Shown piece after piece: positions 13,101 through 25,100 of a DNA stretch of 64,000 nt (the first letter of the stretch is position 1; each line of letters opens with the position of its first letter). Position numbers and translations under genes: made by a program. The notes beneath the pieces are model-generated. The model was not told the DNA's origin, made no database searches, and saw only the letters and a list, made by a program, of their open reading frames with translations. The DNA is from Chloranthus sessilifolius (lineage: Eukaryota > Streptophyta > Magnoliopsida > Chloranthales > Chloranthaceae). The stretch is taken from contig CM037590.1 of NCBI GenBank assembly GCA_021018995.1, positions 39,744,287-39,808,286 of the forward strand, given 5' to 3'.

Positions 13101-16100
13101 AATGGCCAAATATGAAGATCCATGTTCCTATTATTCCTTCTTCTCCCACTAAGAAACAATAGGCGTCTACCAAATTCCTCACTTTCCTCTTCCCTTAAAG
13201 TTCTTTCTCATACTGATGTTCCACACCACCTCATCAATCTGAATCTCCATAACATCTCCAATTTTGCATCACGATTCCTAGCAATCTGAAAAAGAGTAGG
13301 GAACTCTTCCATGAGGCTCCAATCACTAACCCACCTATCATTCCTGAAGCTAATTCTATCCCTACTGCCTCATCCGTATCAAAAGCTGTCCTTAAAGATT
13401 GGTGCTATCGCTCTCACCCCCTGCCACCAGACAGAAGGCCTTCTACAACTAATTTTGACTCCCCAATCATTCTCTTCTCTACCATATTTACTGGATACCA
13501 CTGCCACCACAGTTTATTTCTCTCCTCGCCATCTCCCAACGTCTACATCCACTTTCCTAACAAAACTCCATTCAACTGCCCCAATCCTAATCCCCAACCC
13601 TCCATCCTTTTTTCAAAAGCAAACCTCTTAGTTAACCAAGTGAAACTTTCTACCTTGACTACCCCTTTCCCAGAGGATATCTCTAACTATTTTCTCAAAT
13701 TGGTTGATTACCTTAACCGAGGGCTGAAACATGGATAAATAGTAAATGGGAATGGTGGAGAAAGTCGACTGTACCTACATTGTTGAGCAGCTTACTCTTC
13801 TAAACCGCCACCCTCTTAAGAAATCTATGCACAATTGAGTCCTTGATGGGGACATCAAACGCTACAAGGTGTATAAGAAGTGCAAGAAGATTCAAAGCTC
13901 CGGAACACCTCGAAGACTCATGTGTACGCATGCGACGTGTGAGACGACCCAATGCTTGGAAGGTATGCACGTGGGAGCAAAGGAAAGAGATAATAAATCG
14001 TTATATGACGAACTTCCGTGCCCAAGGCATGGACTTCTGTAAAATAAAGGCGTTATGGAAATTAAGGCAAGGACATCTGTGATCAAGGACGCCGGTGATT
14101 TTAGACAACATTCTGTTTTGTGAACATCGTTGAGGACAGACGTCTGTGACCTTCGGACGGACATCCGTAAGTCTCGTCCGCAAATTGGCAGCTAGATGAG
14201 TTTTGAGGCAGAACTTGATGTTTTAGAGTTTTATTTGTTTTAAGACTTTCTAATTTTGAATTTATTGTTGAGTTAGGGTTTATTTGCTTATATAAAAGGC
14301 CATGTAAAAGACAATTAATTAGTTAACAGTTAATGAATATTGTTTTTGCAAATTGAGAGTTTTTTATTGAAATTTTCTTCGAGGGTGCAATTCTCTCAAA
14401 ACTTGGAAGAGCTGTGCACGATTTAGTGTGATGGCAACTATTTCCTTGGTGTAAAGCCTTGGAACTTCTATCCCTTTTCTATTTATCTTTTGATTATCGT
14501 TAGGTATTTATTTAGTTATTTCTTTTACTAAAATAAACGACAAACCTATATATTTTTTCTCTCAGTTACTATTGTTGGGATTTTGATCTTTAATTTCATA
14601 CCCTAATCCGTTGATTTTCCCTTAAATGATTTAAACCCTTTGGGCCTAAATTATTCAAACCCTAGCAAGGAGTCAAAAGGCAACATCGAGATTGTTGCTT
14701 GATGCCCTAAACTATATCGAAACTAGAATCTATCTTTAGACCTATTTTCTAGATCGAAAAGTTCATATGCTAACGGATGCTAAATCAAACCAATTAAATT
14801 GCCCTAATAAAGTTATTAAATATTTTACGTGTTTTGGGATTAATTTCTATATCTCCGCTGCTCAATTAAATCTCAAATTGATTTTAAAATTGCATAACTA
14901 GGATTTTAGCGTTTTTACTGCATCAAATTAGTAACAGAGAACAGTTCTAGTTTAGGGTGTTTGCATTAGGATTTTATTTTGTTTGCATCTTACGTCAAAT
15001 AGGCGTTCATATTTGGTTTTGCATTCTTGATTTTTGAATTTTGTATTAGATTATGTGTTTGTGTCAATCATCATGCGTGATTTTATTGAGAATAGTCGAG
15101 AGTTACTTATTCTTATTGAACGAGAACGAAAAGAAAGAGAAACCCATAACACTAGAGACCATAGTCGAATTTCCAATGGTCTGGATCGAAATAGAGTTAA
15201 GGGATACCCTCATCATGAACCCGAGTACGACCCTGCCGAGAAGTTTCTAAAATATATTCAGGATGCAGTGCCAAATTTTGAAGGATGGATAGACCTTGAA
15301 ACCTTCGTGGAGTGGTTGTCTAGTATAGAAAAGTATTTTGATTGGTATGGCGTACCGGATGAGTACAAAATTAGGTTAGTTAACACGAAGATGGAAGGTA
15401 ACGCCAAAATTTTTTGGACCCATATAGAATGTCGCATTGAATTTCATCAAAGAAAACTCATCTCCACATGAGAGGACATGAAGGTGAGACTTATTGAAAA
15501 GTATCTTCCTTTCACACACCGTCACCTTCTAGGGAGTATGAAAACCAAGACGGATAAGTGTCATGATTGTTCTAAACGTCAAGGGTTTGGACATTTTGCT
15601 TATCAATGTCCCATGAAAATTCCCGTTCAAAATTTATTCATTAAGGATGAAAGAAAATAACGAGCACGGAAAATTTAAAAAAAAAGAAGAGGAAGTGTAT
15701 GAACCCACTACCGTGATGAGTGAGGAGGAAATAGAAGAGATAAAAACAAGCCTAATTTGTGTTGAAGAAACCTCTATTTCCGTTATGAATGATTGTTCCG
15801 TGTTGGTCGCATATGAGTCGTTAGTGTTAGTAGAGTCGATTATACATGTGTCGTTAGTGTCACCTACACATGAGGATATAGAGTCCGTAGATGCACGTAC
15901 ACCTTATATTCTCGAGTTGCATACTGATTCACGTTCTGAGTCTTGTTGTGAATCAAATTTTGAGCCACATTCTGCATTGCATTGTGAGTTACCGTTTGAG
16001 TTTCATTTTGAGTTGCATGAAATTAATGATAAGATTATATTGAGTAATAAAAGTATCAAAAATTTTTCTAACTCACAAAATTTGTTTAATGAATTGAAGG

Positions 16101-19100
16101 ATAGTGATTTTGTTTTGGTTCAATTTAGACCCAAGCAAATCCTGCAAGAAATTGTTGAGGGTTTGTTCAACTACTATATTAGAAAGTTCCCGATCTTTAA
16201 AATGAGTCATTGTGATGGTCCAGATTTTCCTCTAGACAGGGTACTAACGCAATGATTATGTTGGAGGATGCTACACCTTTTTTAGGTCCAACAATAAAAC
16301 CTTCAGACTCATTCCTTGATGCCCATCTACCTGAGCCCAATCTTATCTACCCATTGATTTCCAAATATATGCCTGAACAATATGTGAAAATGTCAGATGG
16401 AAAAGATTTGGGAGATTCATGTTTTGTTACAAGGGTAAAGACATACCAAACGTATTAAGAGTATCTTCTTAGGTGGAAAGGTAAATCGAAAATTGACAAC
16501 ACTTGGACTACAAGGAGAAAGCAATCTGGGGAACATCAAGCATATCTTTTCCAGTGGAAGGGTAAGCTGAATACTAAAGGTACATGGATAATAACAAGTA
16601 TGTGTACCGAAAAGCGTCAACAGTACCTTATCAAGTGGAAAGGCAAACCAAAGGTTAAGAGTACATCGGTTGTAATGAGTAGACCACCTAACTCATCGGA
16701 GATAAGTTTCTCCAACTCGAGGAGAATTGATGGGGATATCAAATGCTGCAAGGTATATAAGAAGGACAAGAGGAAGATTCAAAGCTCCGGAACACCTCGA
16801 AGACTCATGTGTGCGCATGTGACGTGGGAGAAGACCCAATACTTGGAAGGCATGCACGTGGGAGCAAAGGAAAGAGAAAAAAATCGTCATATGACGACCT
16901 TCTGTACCCAAGGCATGGAATTCCGTAAAATAAAGGTGTGATGGAAATTAAGGCGAGGACATCTATAACCAAGGACATTCATGACCAAGGGCGTCTGTGA
17001 CCGACATCCGTGATTTAGACACCATTCTGTTTTTGTGCACATCGTCTTGGACGGACGTCCGTAACCTTCGGATGGACTCCGTGAGTCTTGTCGGCAAATT
17101 GGCGGCTAAACGAGTTTTGAGGCAAAACTTGCCATTTTAGAGTTTTAGGACTTTCTTTTTTCGATTTTTTTGTTGAGCCTATATAAAGGTCATGTAAAGA
17201 CAATCAATTAGTTAATGGTTAATGAATATTTTTTTTGCAAATTGAGAGCTTTTTATTGAAGTTTTCTTCGGGAGTGCGATTCTATCAAAACTTAGAAGAG
17301 CGATTCTTCTTTCTACGCGCGGTTTGGTGTGACCGTGTGAGGCCAACTATCTCCTTGGTGTAAAGCCTTGGAACTTCTATCCATTTTCTATTTATCTTTT
17401 GATTATCGTCGAGTATTTATTTAGTTGTTTCTTTTACAAAAAAAACAAACCTAAATATATTTTCTCTTAGTTATTGTTGTTACTTGTTAGGATTTTAATC
17501 TCTAATTTCATACCCTAATTCGTTGTTTTTTCCTTTGAACGATTTAAATTCAAACCCTAGAAAGGAGTCAAGAGACAACATCGAGATTGTCTCTTGGTGA
17601 CCTAAACTAGATCGAAACTAGAGTCTATCTTTAGAATTATTTTCTAGATCGGGAAGTTCATATGCTATGAGATTAATTTCTATATCTTCACTGCTCAATT
17701 AAATCTCAAATTGATTTTAAACTAGCATAACTATGGTTTTAGTGCATCAGTCCATATCCTCACTTTCAACTTTCCAACCCCTAACGGAAGGCCCATATAC
17801 AACATAGGAAGATCTTTAGTCATGCAGCCAAATTTCAGCCATCCTTTGCACTGTCGTGTCGTCCACTCTGATACCAGTAAGTTTAGACTTATGAAGGTTT
17901 ACCGTTTGTCCTCAAACTGCTCTAAACACAGAGCATTCCTAATAGCCTCCACCTGAACCTCCTTAGCTTCGCAACCCAGTAGTGTCATCTGCATACTTTG
18001 CTAGTAGGAGAAGATCACATTCCACATTCTATAAGAAACATCCTGAATAGGGATGATCTGTATATTCCTTCTCACTGTAAAAAAGTTCACACTTTCTTGT
18101 CGTCTAATTCTTTCATGTATTAAAGCAGCATGCACTAGAATTTATTGCATTGTTCTTGATCCTATGTTGTTTATTTATTTATTTCCTCAATTATTCTAGC
18201 AAGCAGCAATCACCAATTCACTATTCTTCAACATTCATATTTCGCATCATGGTAACAAACAGCATGTGCAGCAAAGTGTGGGGTGTAATGCGCAACTACA
18301 AGAAGAGTAAATTTTGGCAATGAAAATAGGTGTTAGCTTGTAAGCTCAAAAATGTGTCGCTCCTACCATGAAGAGCACAATACACTGCCAGCAGTCGCCA
18401 CATCAATTTCTTTTGGAATGAGTCAAAACAAGGATAACCTGATCAACAGTTTTTTTTCCTCACAAAAAATCTTAATTGGCACTTGATCCAAGAAATCTAA
18501 GCTTCAATTTCAAATTAGGAAAGTGTGAAGCATTCACCTACATTGACATCCTTAACCAATGTTACCTGATTCGCTGGGTTCGGAATTCCCGGTTCGCTAG
18601 AGCCGAGCGAACCCGGTTCACTAGGGGTAGGATGAGTTTTCTCTTATATAGCCTTCATTACAAATAAGGTGGCTTTAGAGCAGCTGGTTTAAGCAGCGTC
18701 GCCGTTCTCGTACGTCTGAAGATCGATTGCCTTTTGACCTTTATTATATACAAACCAGAAAAACTGAAGGAGCGGTACTCCGGTTCGCCTACTAGCAGCG
18801 AATCGAACCGAACCGAACTACGAACTGGTTCGCAATTCGGTACCACCTGTACCGAATTAGGTAACCCTGGTCTTAACTCCATAATCTAGTGGAGGCGCTC
18901 TCCTTCAAGATTCTCAATGGTCTAGATTAGGTAAGGGTGTCAACGGGCCGGGCTGGGTTTTCACCCGGCCCGTTTAAAAAAAAAACAAAAAAAATATTTG
19001 GGCCCAGCTCGGCCCGTTTAGCTAATCGGGTCGGGCTGGGCTGAGCCCGTTAATGAAATCCATAGCCCGAACCCGGCCCGGTTAGCTATTCGGGCTGGGC

Positions 19101-22100
19101 TTATAGCTTTTTAAAGGGCATTTTAAAAAAAATATATTATTTAAGCTAAGCGGGCTGGGCCGGGTTCGGACACTTTGCAGCCCGAGCCCGGCCCGATTCT
19201 TACTCGGGCTTGGCCCGGCCCAGCCCGTTTAGCTGAAATACAAAAAGAGGAACAATTGTGCAGCATAAATACTATAATTCCACTATCAAGCATCTCCATC
19301 AACACGTCAAAAGTGGAATGTTTATCAACCAATTGAACTTACAAATTGCAAGCCATGCCAATGATTCAAAGTATGAGCCTCCTCATGTTGGGAAGATGAT
19401 GATCAGAGTCTATTCATTATGCTATCAACCTCACCCATAGTAAGCATTGGGAACAAAGGTTTTAACTCTTAGTACCAAAAGCTCCCTTTAGGCCAATGTT
19501 AATGCCAAAAATAAATAAATAATAATAAAGCAAAAGAATTAAGAGATTTAGTAAAGCATCTTTGCTCATCAGCAATATCTCTGGTATTGACGGAGATTGG
19601 CTGATATCTACTGATACTAGTAAGTATTGGCCAATACTTTGGGGGCACAAATACATGCTTATCAGAATCAACTTGTCCAAAAACCAACATGTATCGCCGA
19701 TGAGTATCGATACTAACCAAATTTTTGAAACCGCGATGGGAATGTCCCCTACAGTGCACTTCCTTGAGTTGAACACTATAATGTAGATCTTGGACTGATA
19801 TAGGCTAAGGAGACCTAAGAAACAAAAATGTTTGAATTTCCCCCTACCCATCTAACAAACATCACAGGCAAAAATACAATCCTCGATAGCATCCGTGAAC
19901 TTTGGGAATAAAGTTATGAAGGAAGAATTAAAAAACCAAACCACAGTTTTATGATAGCAATAATCCATCTTACAGATTACCTTACCTAAATCTCCCTTAA
20001 GGGAATCCCAACATTCTTGAAAAAAAAAAAATTCATAAATTTTTGGGTGAAACATTTATTCCAATTTAGTATGATTGCACAACTATTAAACAAAACTTGT
20101 AGTACTAACCAATAAATAACCAACTTGATTGGTAAGTTCATAAAGGCAGAACATTAGTGATATTAACCATTACTTGCTATTCAGAAAGAGGAACAATTAT
20201 GCAGCATAAATACTATAATTCCACTATCAAGCATCTCCATCAACACGTCAAAAGTGTAATGTTTATTAACCAATTGAACTTACAAATTGCAAGCCATGCC
20301 AATGATTCAAAGTATGAGCCTCCTCATGTTGGGAAGATGATGATCAGAGTCTATTCATTATGCTATCAACCTCACCCATAGTAAGCATTGGGAACAAAGG
20401 TTTTAACTCTCAGTACCAAAAGTCCCCTTTAGGCCAATGTTAATGCCATAAATAAATAAATAATAAAAAAGCAAAAGAATTAAGAGATTTAGAAAAGCAT
20501 CTTTGCTCATCAGCAATATCTCTGGTACTGACGGAGATTGGCTGATATCTACTGATACTAGTAGGTATTGGCCAATACTTTGGGGGCACAAGTACATGTT
20601 TATCAGAATCAACTTGTCCAAAAACCAACATGTATCGCCGATGAGTATCGATACTAGCCAAATTTTTGAAACCGCGATGGGAATGTCCCCTACAGTGCAC
20701 TTCCTTGAGTTGAACACTATAATGTAGATCTTGGACTGATATAAGCTAAGGAGACCTAAGAAACAAAAATGTTTGCATTTCCCCCGACCCATCTAACAAA
20801 CATCTGGTATGCATGCAACCTAGCCGGAGAAAGTTAGATAGGTAAGCACCGCTAAAGTATACAAAAAGAAAATGCAAAAGATCAGGACTTTAGTAAATAA
20901 TTATAAAGCAAGGCCAGCCAAATTCCCAACAATGTCAAAATTATTATCATGAGCTCTCAAACCAGGAAAGCCTAGTCCAGACGCATACACAGTCTAAAAA
21001 GAGTCACAAATCAGAAGGTAGTTTCATGAAGATCTTATTAAAACTCAAAGAAGATTTATAATACAAGAGACAAATGCAAGGATAAAAAATGCAGTTTCTT
21101 GCTAAGCAATGACAAATTGCTCTCACAGTTAAAGACATAGCTGAAGATTTATAAAGCTATATCACAATCTACACATTATATATGATGAAAGAAATCCATA
21201 TAAGTTTCAAATAATAAGGAACAACCATCATCCTACAATAACAACAGCTAAGAAAAGTAGTATAGAATACCTTTATGGGTCTTGGATGGTCTTTATTGTG
21301 TCCAACAGTTTTTAATAAGCCTGGCATGAGGCTTGTTCTAACAACCTGTCAAAAATTCGGATCTAATTGAGCTATCACAACCTAGATGCATAGAGTAAAA
21401 CCATAGGATCAAAACAATCAAATAAATTAGAAAAAAGAACGAGCAATATTTCTATTCGAGAGTTGAAATTTATATATTTTCTAGTGTAACAGCTCCTGTG
21501 CAAAGGATTGACGCGTTACAAGCACAAGGAAATATAAAGCATTTAATCTTATAAACGCAAAAGATAAATCAAACCAGAACAAAAACACTTGTTAAATATT
21601 TATGTTCAGGACAAGATACTTGGCATACAAGAACAATTTTTTTTTTGGGAGAGAACAAGTAAAACATTTGGTAAATAAATCAGCGCAGTGGCTATTAACT
21701 TTCCTGATAGCAGTCTCCTCCCTGAAAGTAAAAAAAATCACACATTGTGGAATGTAAACTAATCATCAAGATAGTAGTTCTGCTGTGAAGAAACTGAGAC
21801 AACACTTATCTTTTGACTTGTATCAAAACCTTTCATAGGCAAATGAATGCAAATAAAGAAGAGCTGCAAGAAGTGATCAAAGGAAGAAGAATGGAAAGCA
21901 GTTTTCTTGAACGAAAAGCATGTAGCAAGGTGGAATATGGAGTTAATATTTCGGTGCAAAATTAAGATCACAAACTTTTTTCCTCTGATATTTAATGAAG
22001 TTTAGAGAACGACATGCGCATCAGTTCAAAGTTAAATCCCAATAATGGGTAGAAGAGTAAACCAACCTCAAAATCGGATGAACGAGGATTTCCAATGATT

Positions 22101-25100
22101 ACTGCTGTTTTTGTGTTATCCTCGCGATTTAACATTGAGAAATTTTCTTTGTAAGAGCACAAAATCCAAGTTAAAACCTCTGTAAACCCAGTCATAGCAA
22201 TCTACAGGGAAAAGGGCATAATTTAAAGTTACAACAATGTAATAAGCGTAGGAAACATTTAGATATTCACACATGCAAAGAAAAAAAAATATAGATGCTT
22301 TCTTAGTTTAACCATGAAAAAGTAACCACTCACAATCAAGCTTTACTTAATTAACTCATTCAGAGAACAAACAGAATAATATTGTCTTGAATTAATCATT
22401 ATTAATGAAGCTAGGAATTATATGAAAGGCTTCACAACAATTTCAAGTCAAACAGAAGCATCCAAGAATGTTCCAAAATCAATAGACTTAAATGACACTT
22501 CACAGATGAATTCAGTGCACATCTAGGAGAAAAATTGCAAATTATTCACGAAGGTGGTGTGCTCATCAGGTTTGCAGTTTCAACTCAAATTAAGACATCT
22601 CTTAAACTAAGCCAGATAAAAAAACAGTTCCTCATTCAGGCTTAAATGACACTTTGCAGATGAATTCAGTGCACATCTAGGAGAAAAAATTGCAAATTAT
22701 TCACGAAGGTGGTGTGCTCATCAGGTTTGCAGTTTCAACTCAAATTAAGACCTCTCTTAAACTAAGCCAGATAAAAAATCAGTGCCTCGTTCAAGTTGTT
22801 ACACTAAAAAAAAAGTCAGATAAATTAGAGGAAAGTACAAATATATTTTGTAATAGGGATAATGGCTCCAGTCCTGACCGACATTCAATTGATGATATAT
22901 CACTTTGACGGTTGGATTTCCAAGATCATAAGCCAATAAATGGTGTAAGATTGCTTAAACAGCATTTGGTGTTTAAATGACGGACAGGAGAGTAGGTCCC
23001 TTTATAATAATATCAGATAATTGAACAGGTAGTTCCTCATAAATTGGACACTAAGTAGACAGATGCCATATGTGAAAGCAAACACCAAAATAAACAGCTG
23101 CACTGCAATGCGAATTCCATTACCAAAAGAAAAATGGTAAGGTCCTTTTCCAAAGCATTTTTAATCTTCACATTGACTTGTCTAATAATCCTCACAAGAA
23201 ATAATTGTCACAATAGACTTGTTGAAACCAAAAAATTCTTACTAGGAAAAGAATGTTCCTTTCTTAATAATGAAAGAAATTTTAGATAAAATATATTTCC
23301 TCCAGCGGGATCCTCTATCACAAACAGTAGATTTTAGATAAAGATAACTATTGAAAGCTTAAATGAATCCAGGGACATCTCTTTCAACGATGAGAAGAAG
23401 TCTTCTGGTACGCATCTCGCTTTGATGTGTCTGGGGCACCCTTGCCAAATTTTATAGGTTACACCCATTTGACTAGCATAGCACAAACCAAGTAACCTGA
23501 AAATTTACTTTGGTTCGTCAATTGTGAAGAATAGAGATAAATTCAGTTTGTGGCTTCAAGTCTGGTATCATTCGTTTCCATTTTCATAAAATAATCTATT
23601 TAATCATTTTCAATATTAACTATAACTATCCAAAGATTTCTGTTCACTTCAATATGCATGAGCCCATGTCTTGAAGGACTTGCACTCAGCCACGAGTAAA
23701 GATGGTTTACAACATCCTAGTTCCACATAACCAGCCAAACAAGATGCCAGACCCACAATTTTGCATTATCAGTTGAACATTAGCATTTGCATAACATTAT
23801 CACTAATGCTGATACCATCCTAACCCCTTTTTATCTTACATCAACTTGTATACATGTTCATCCAGATCAAAACTCTGGCAAGTTTGATAACAATTGAATA
23901 TATATCCCTTAAGCCAAAACACATGATTCCCTACATTCACACCACTCTATTGGTAACAGAATAAAAAAATTACAGTCGCAGTTCCACACAACTGCCTAGA
24001 TAATATTAAAAAAAGCTGCATCTCCTGTATTAACAAACAGTTATGAAAATAAAAGATTATAGTGATCCTTCCGTATCTAGCATACCAATTAGGAAGATAA
24101 TTCACATATGAACGCAGATAGTAAATACTTGACGCTACAAATTGATAATATGAAGCCTGATTAATAAATCAAAGCAAAGTAGGTTCTCTTCAGTACCTCC
24201 AATCTAACAAGATCAGTGACTTGGTTCAATGGCTGCTGTCGTCCTTGTGTCAAGGATGCTGGCTTCGTTTTTGGTATTTTGTTAAACCCATAAGCAATGG
24301 CAACATCCTTAAAAGAAACAAATGCAAAATTACTATAACAATCAAAAATTACTATAACACACAAGAACTTCAATGAACGATCAACAGAAATAACACACTC
24401 ACTAATGAGAGAGAGCTAAAGCTAATACCTCCATCACGTCACAAGCATGAAGAATATCACTTCTGGTTGGTGGCACAGATACAATGATACTGGATTGGCC
24501 ATCCTTCGAAACAGAATGTACGGAATGCAATTGCATTTTGTTCAACAAACTTGTTACCTGGAAGATTCATTTGTAAGTACATGACCAGAAAATCAAATGC
24601 ATCAAATATATATTCGAAGTATAGAAAAACATGGTTCTCAATATCTTACGATACACGATACTGATGGGGACATCAAGATCAATGGCGTCGAATTTGGGCC
24701 GCAACAAATTCCCCAGCGTCGGAAGAAACTGGAGCATTGGGTGTATTGAGATCAATCGATTGATCCCAAAGAATCGATCGATCGATTGAGGCTAGGGGCC
24801 TCAGAACTTTTGGCGAAATTCTTTTCCCAGTCGATCGATCGAGTCTTAAATCGAAAGTAAACAAAGAGTTCACGCGATTTATAACTTCATAAATCGATTT
24901 GTTGCGTGAGTTAGTTCCATTAAAAGACGAGATTTAGTTTTTCGGGGTAAACTTGTCTTTTGTTTTATTATTATTTATTTGTTTTAGAGTTTTCTTTTTT
25001 GTGGCTTACTATATAAGGTCTTTATAACTTTGTAATAGACAATGATTATTGAATGAAAATTTGAGAGCTTGCTTTGTGCAAACCCTAGAAGACTTGTGAA

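Larger units (their letters stand above)
13844..17749 (+). mobile_element. Gag-only LTR retrotransposon with chromodomain-like tail
   Basis: Complete element with two LTRs (13844-14925 and 16728-17749), both starting TGATGGGGA and ending in ...GCATCA. Target duplication GTCCT/GTCCA. A degenerate primer-binding site after LTR1 ('ttagtaacagaga') resembles the TGGTATCAGAG of Ty3-type plant elements that use initiator Met tRNA. The 1.8-kb interior has gag, a zinc knuckle, an acidic linker and chromodomain-like motifs. No protease, reverse transcriptase, RNase H or integrase is present. It is inserted in the L1 and is antisense to the host gene. Confidence 0.88.
12257..17988 (-). mobile_element. 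5'-truncated L1 LINE, split by an LTR element
   Basis: Minus strand, same sense as the host gene. Direct repeats CTGCATACCTTGC (12244-12256) and CTGCATACTTTGC (17989-18001) are the target duplication. The 3' poly-A end lies at 12257-12265 (T run on the plus strand). The tail encodes [20 protein letters not shown] (about 12950-13015), [15 protein letters not shown] (about 12850-12900) and [11 protein letters not shown] (about 12660-12700), the LINE zf-RVT region. The LINE resumes at 17755-17988 after an LTR element at 13844-17749, leaving about 1.8 kb of L1. Disrupted frames. Confidence 0.88.
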
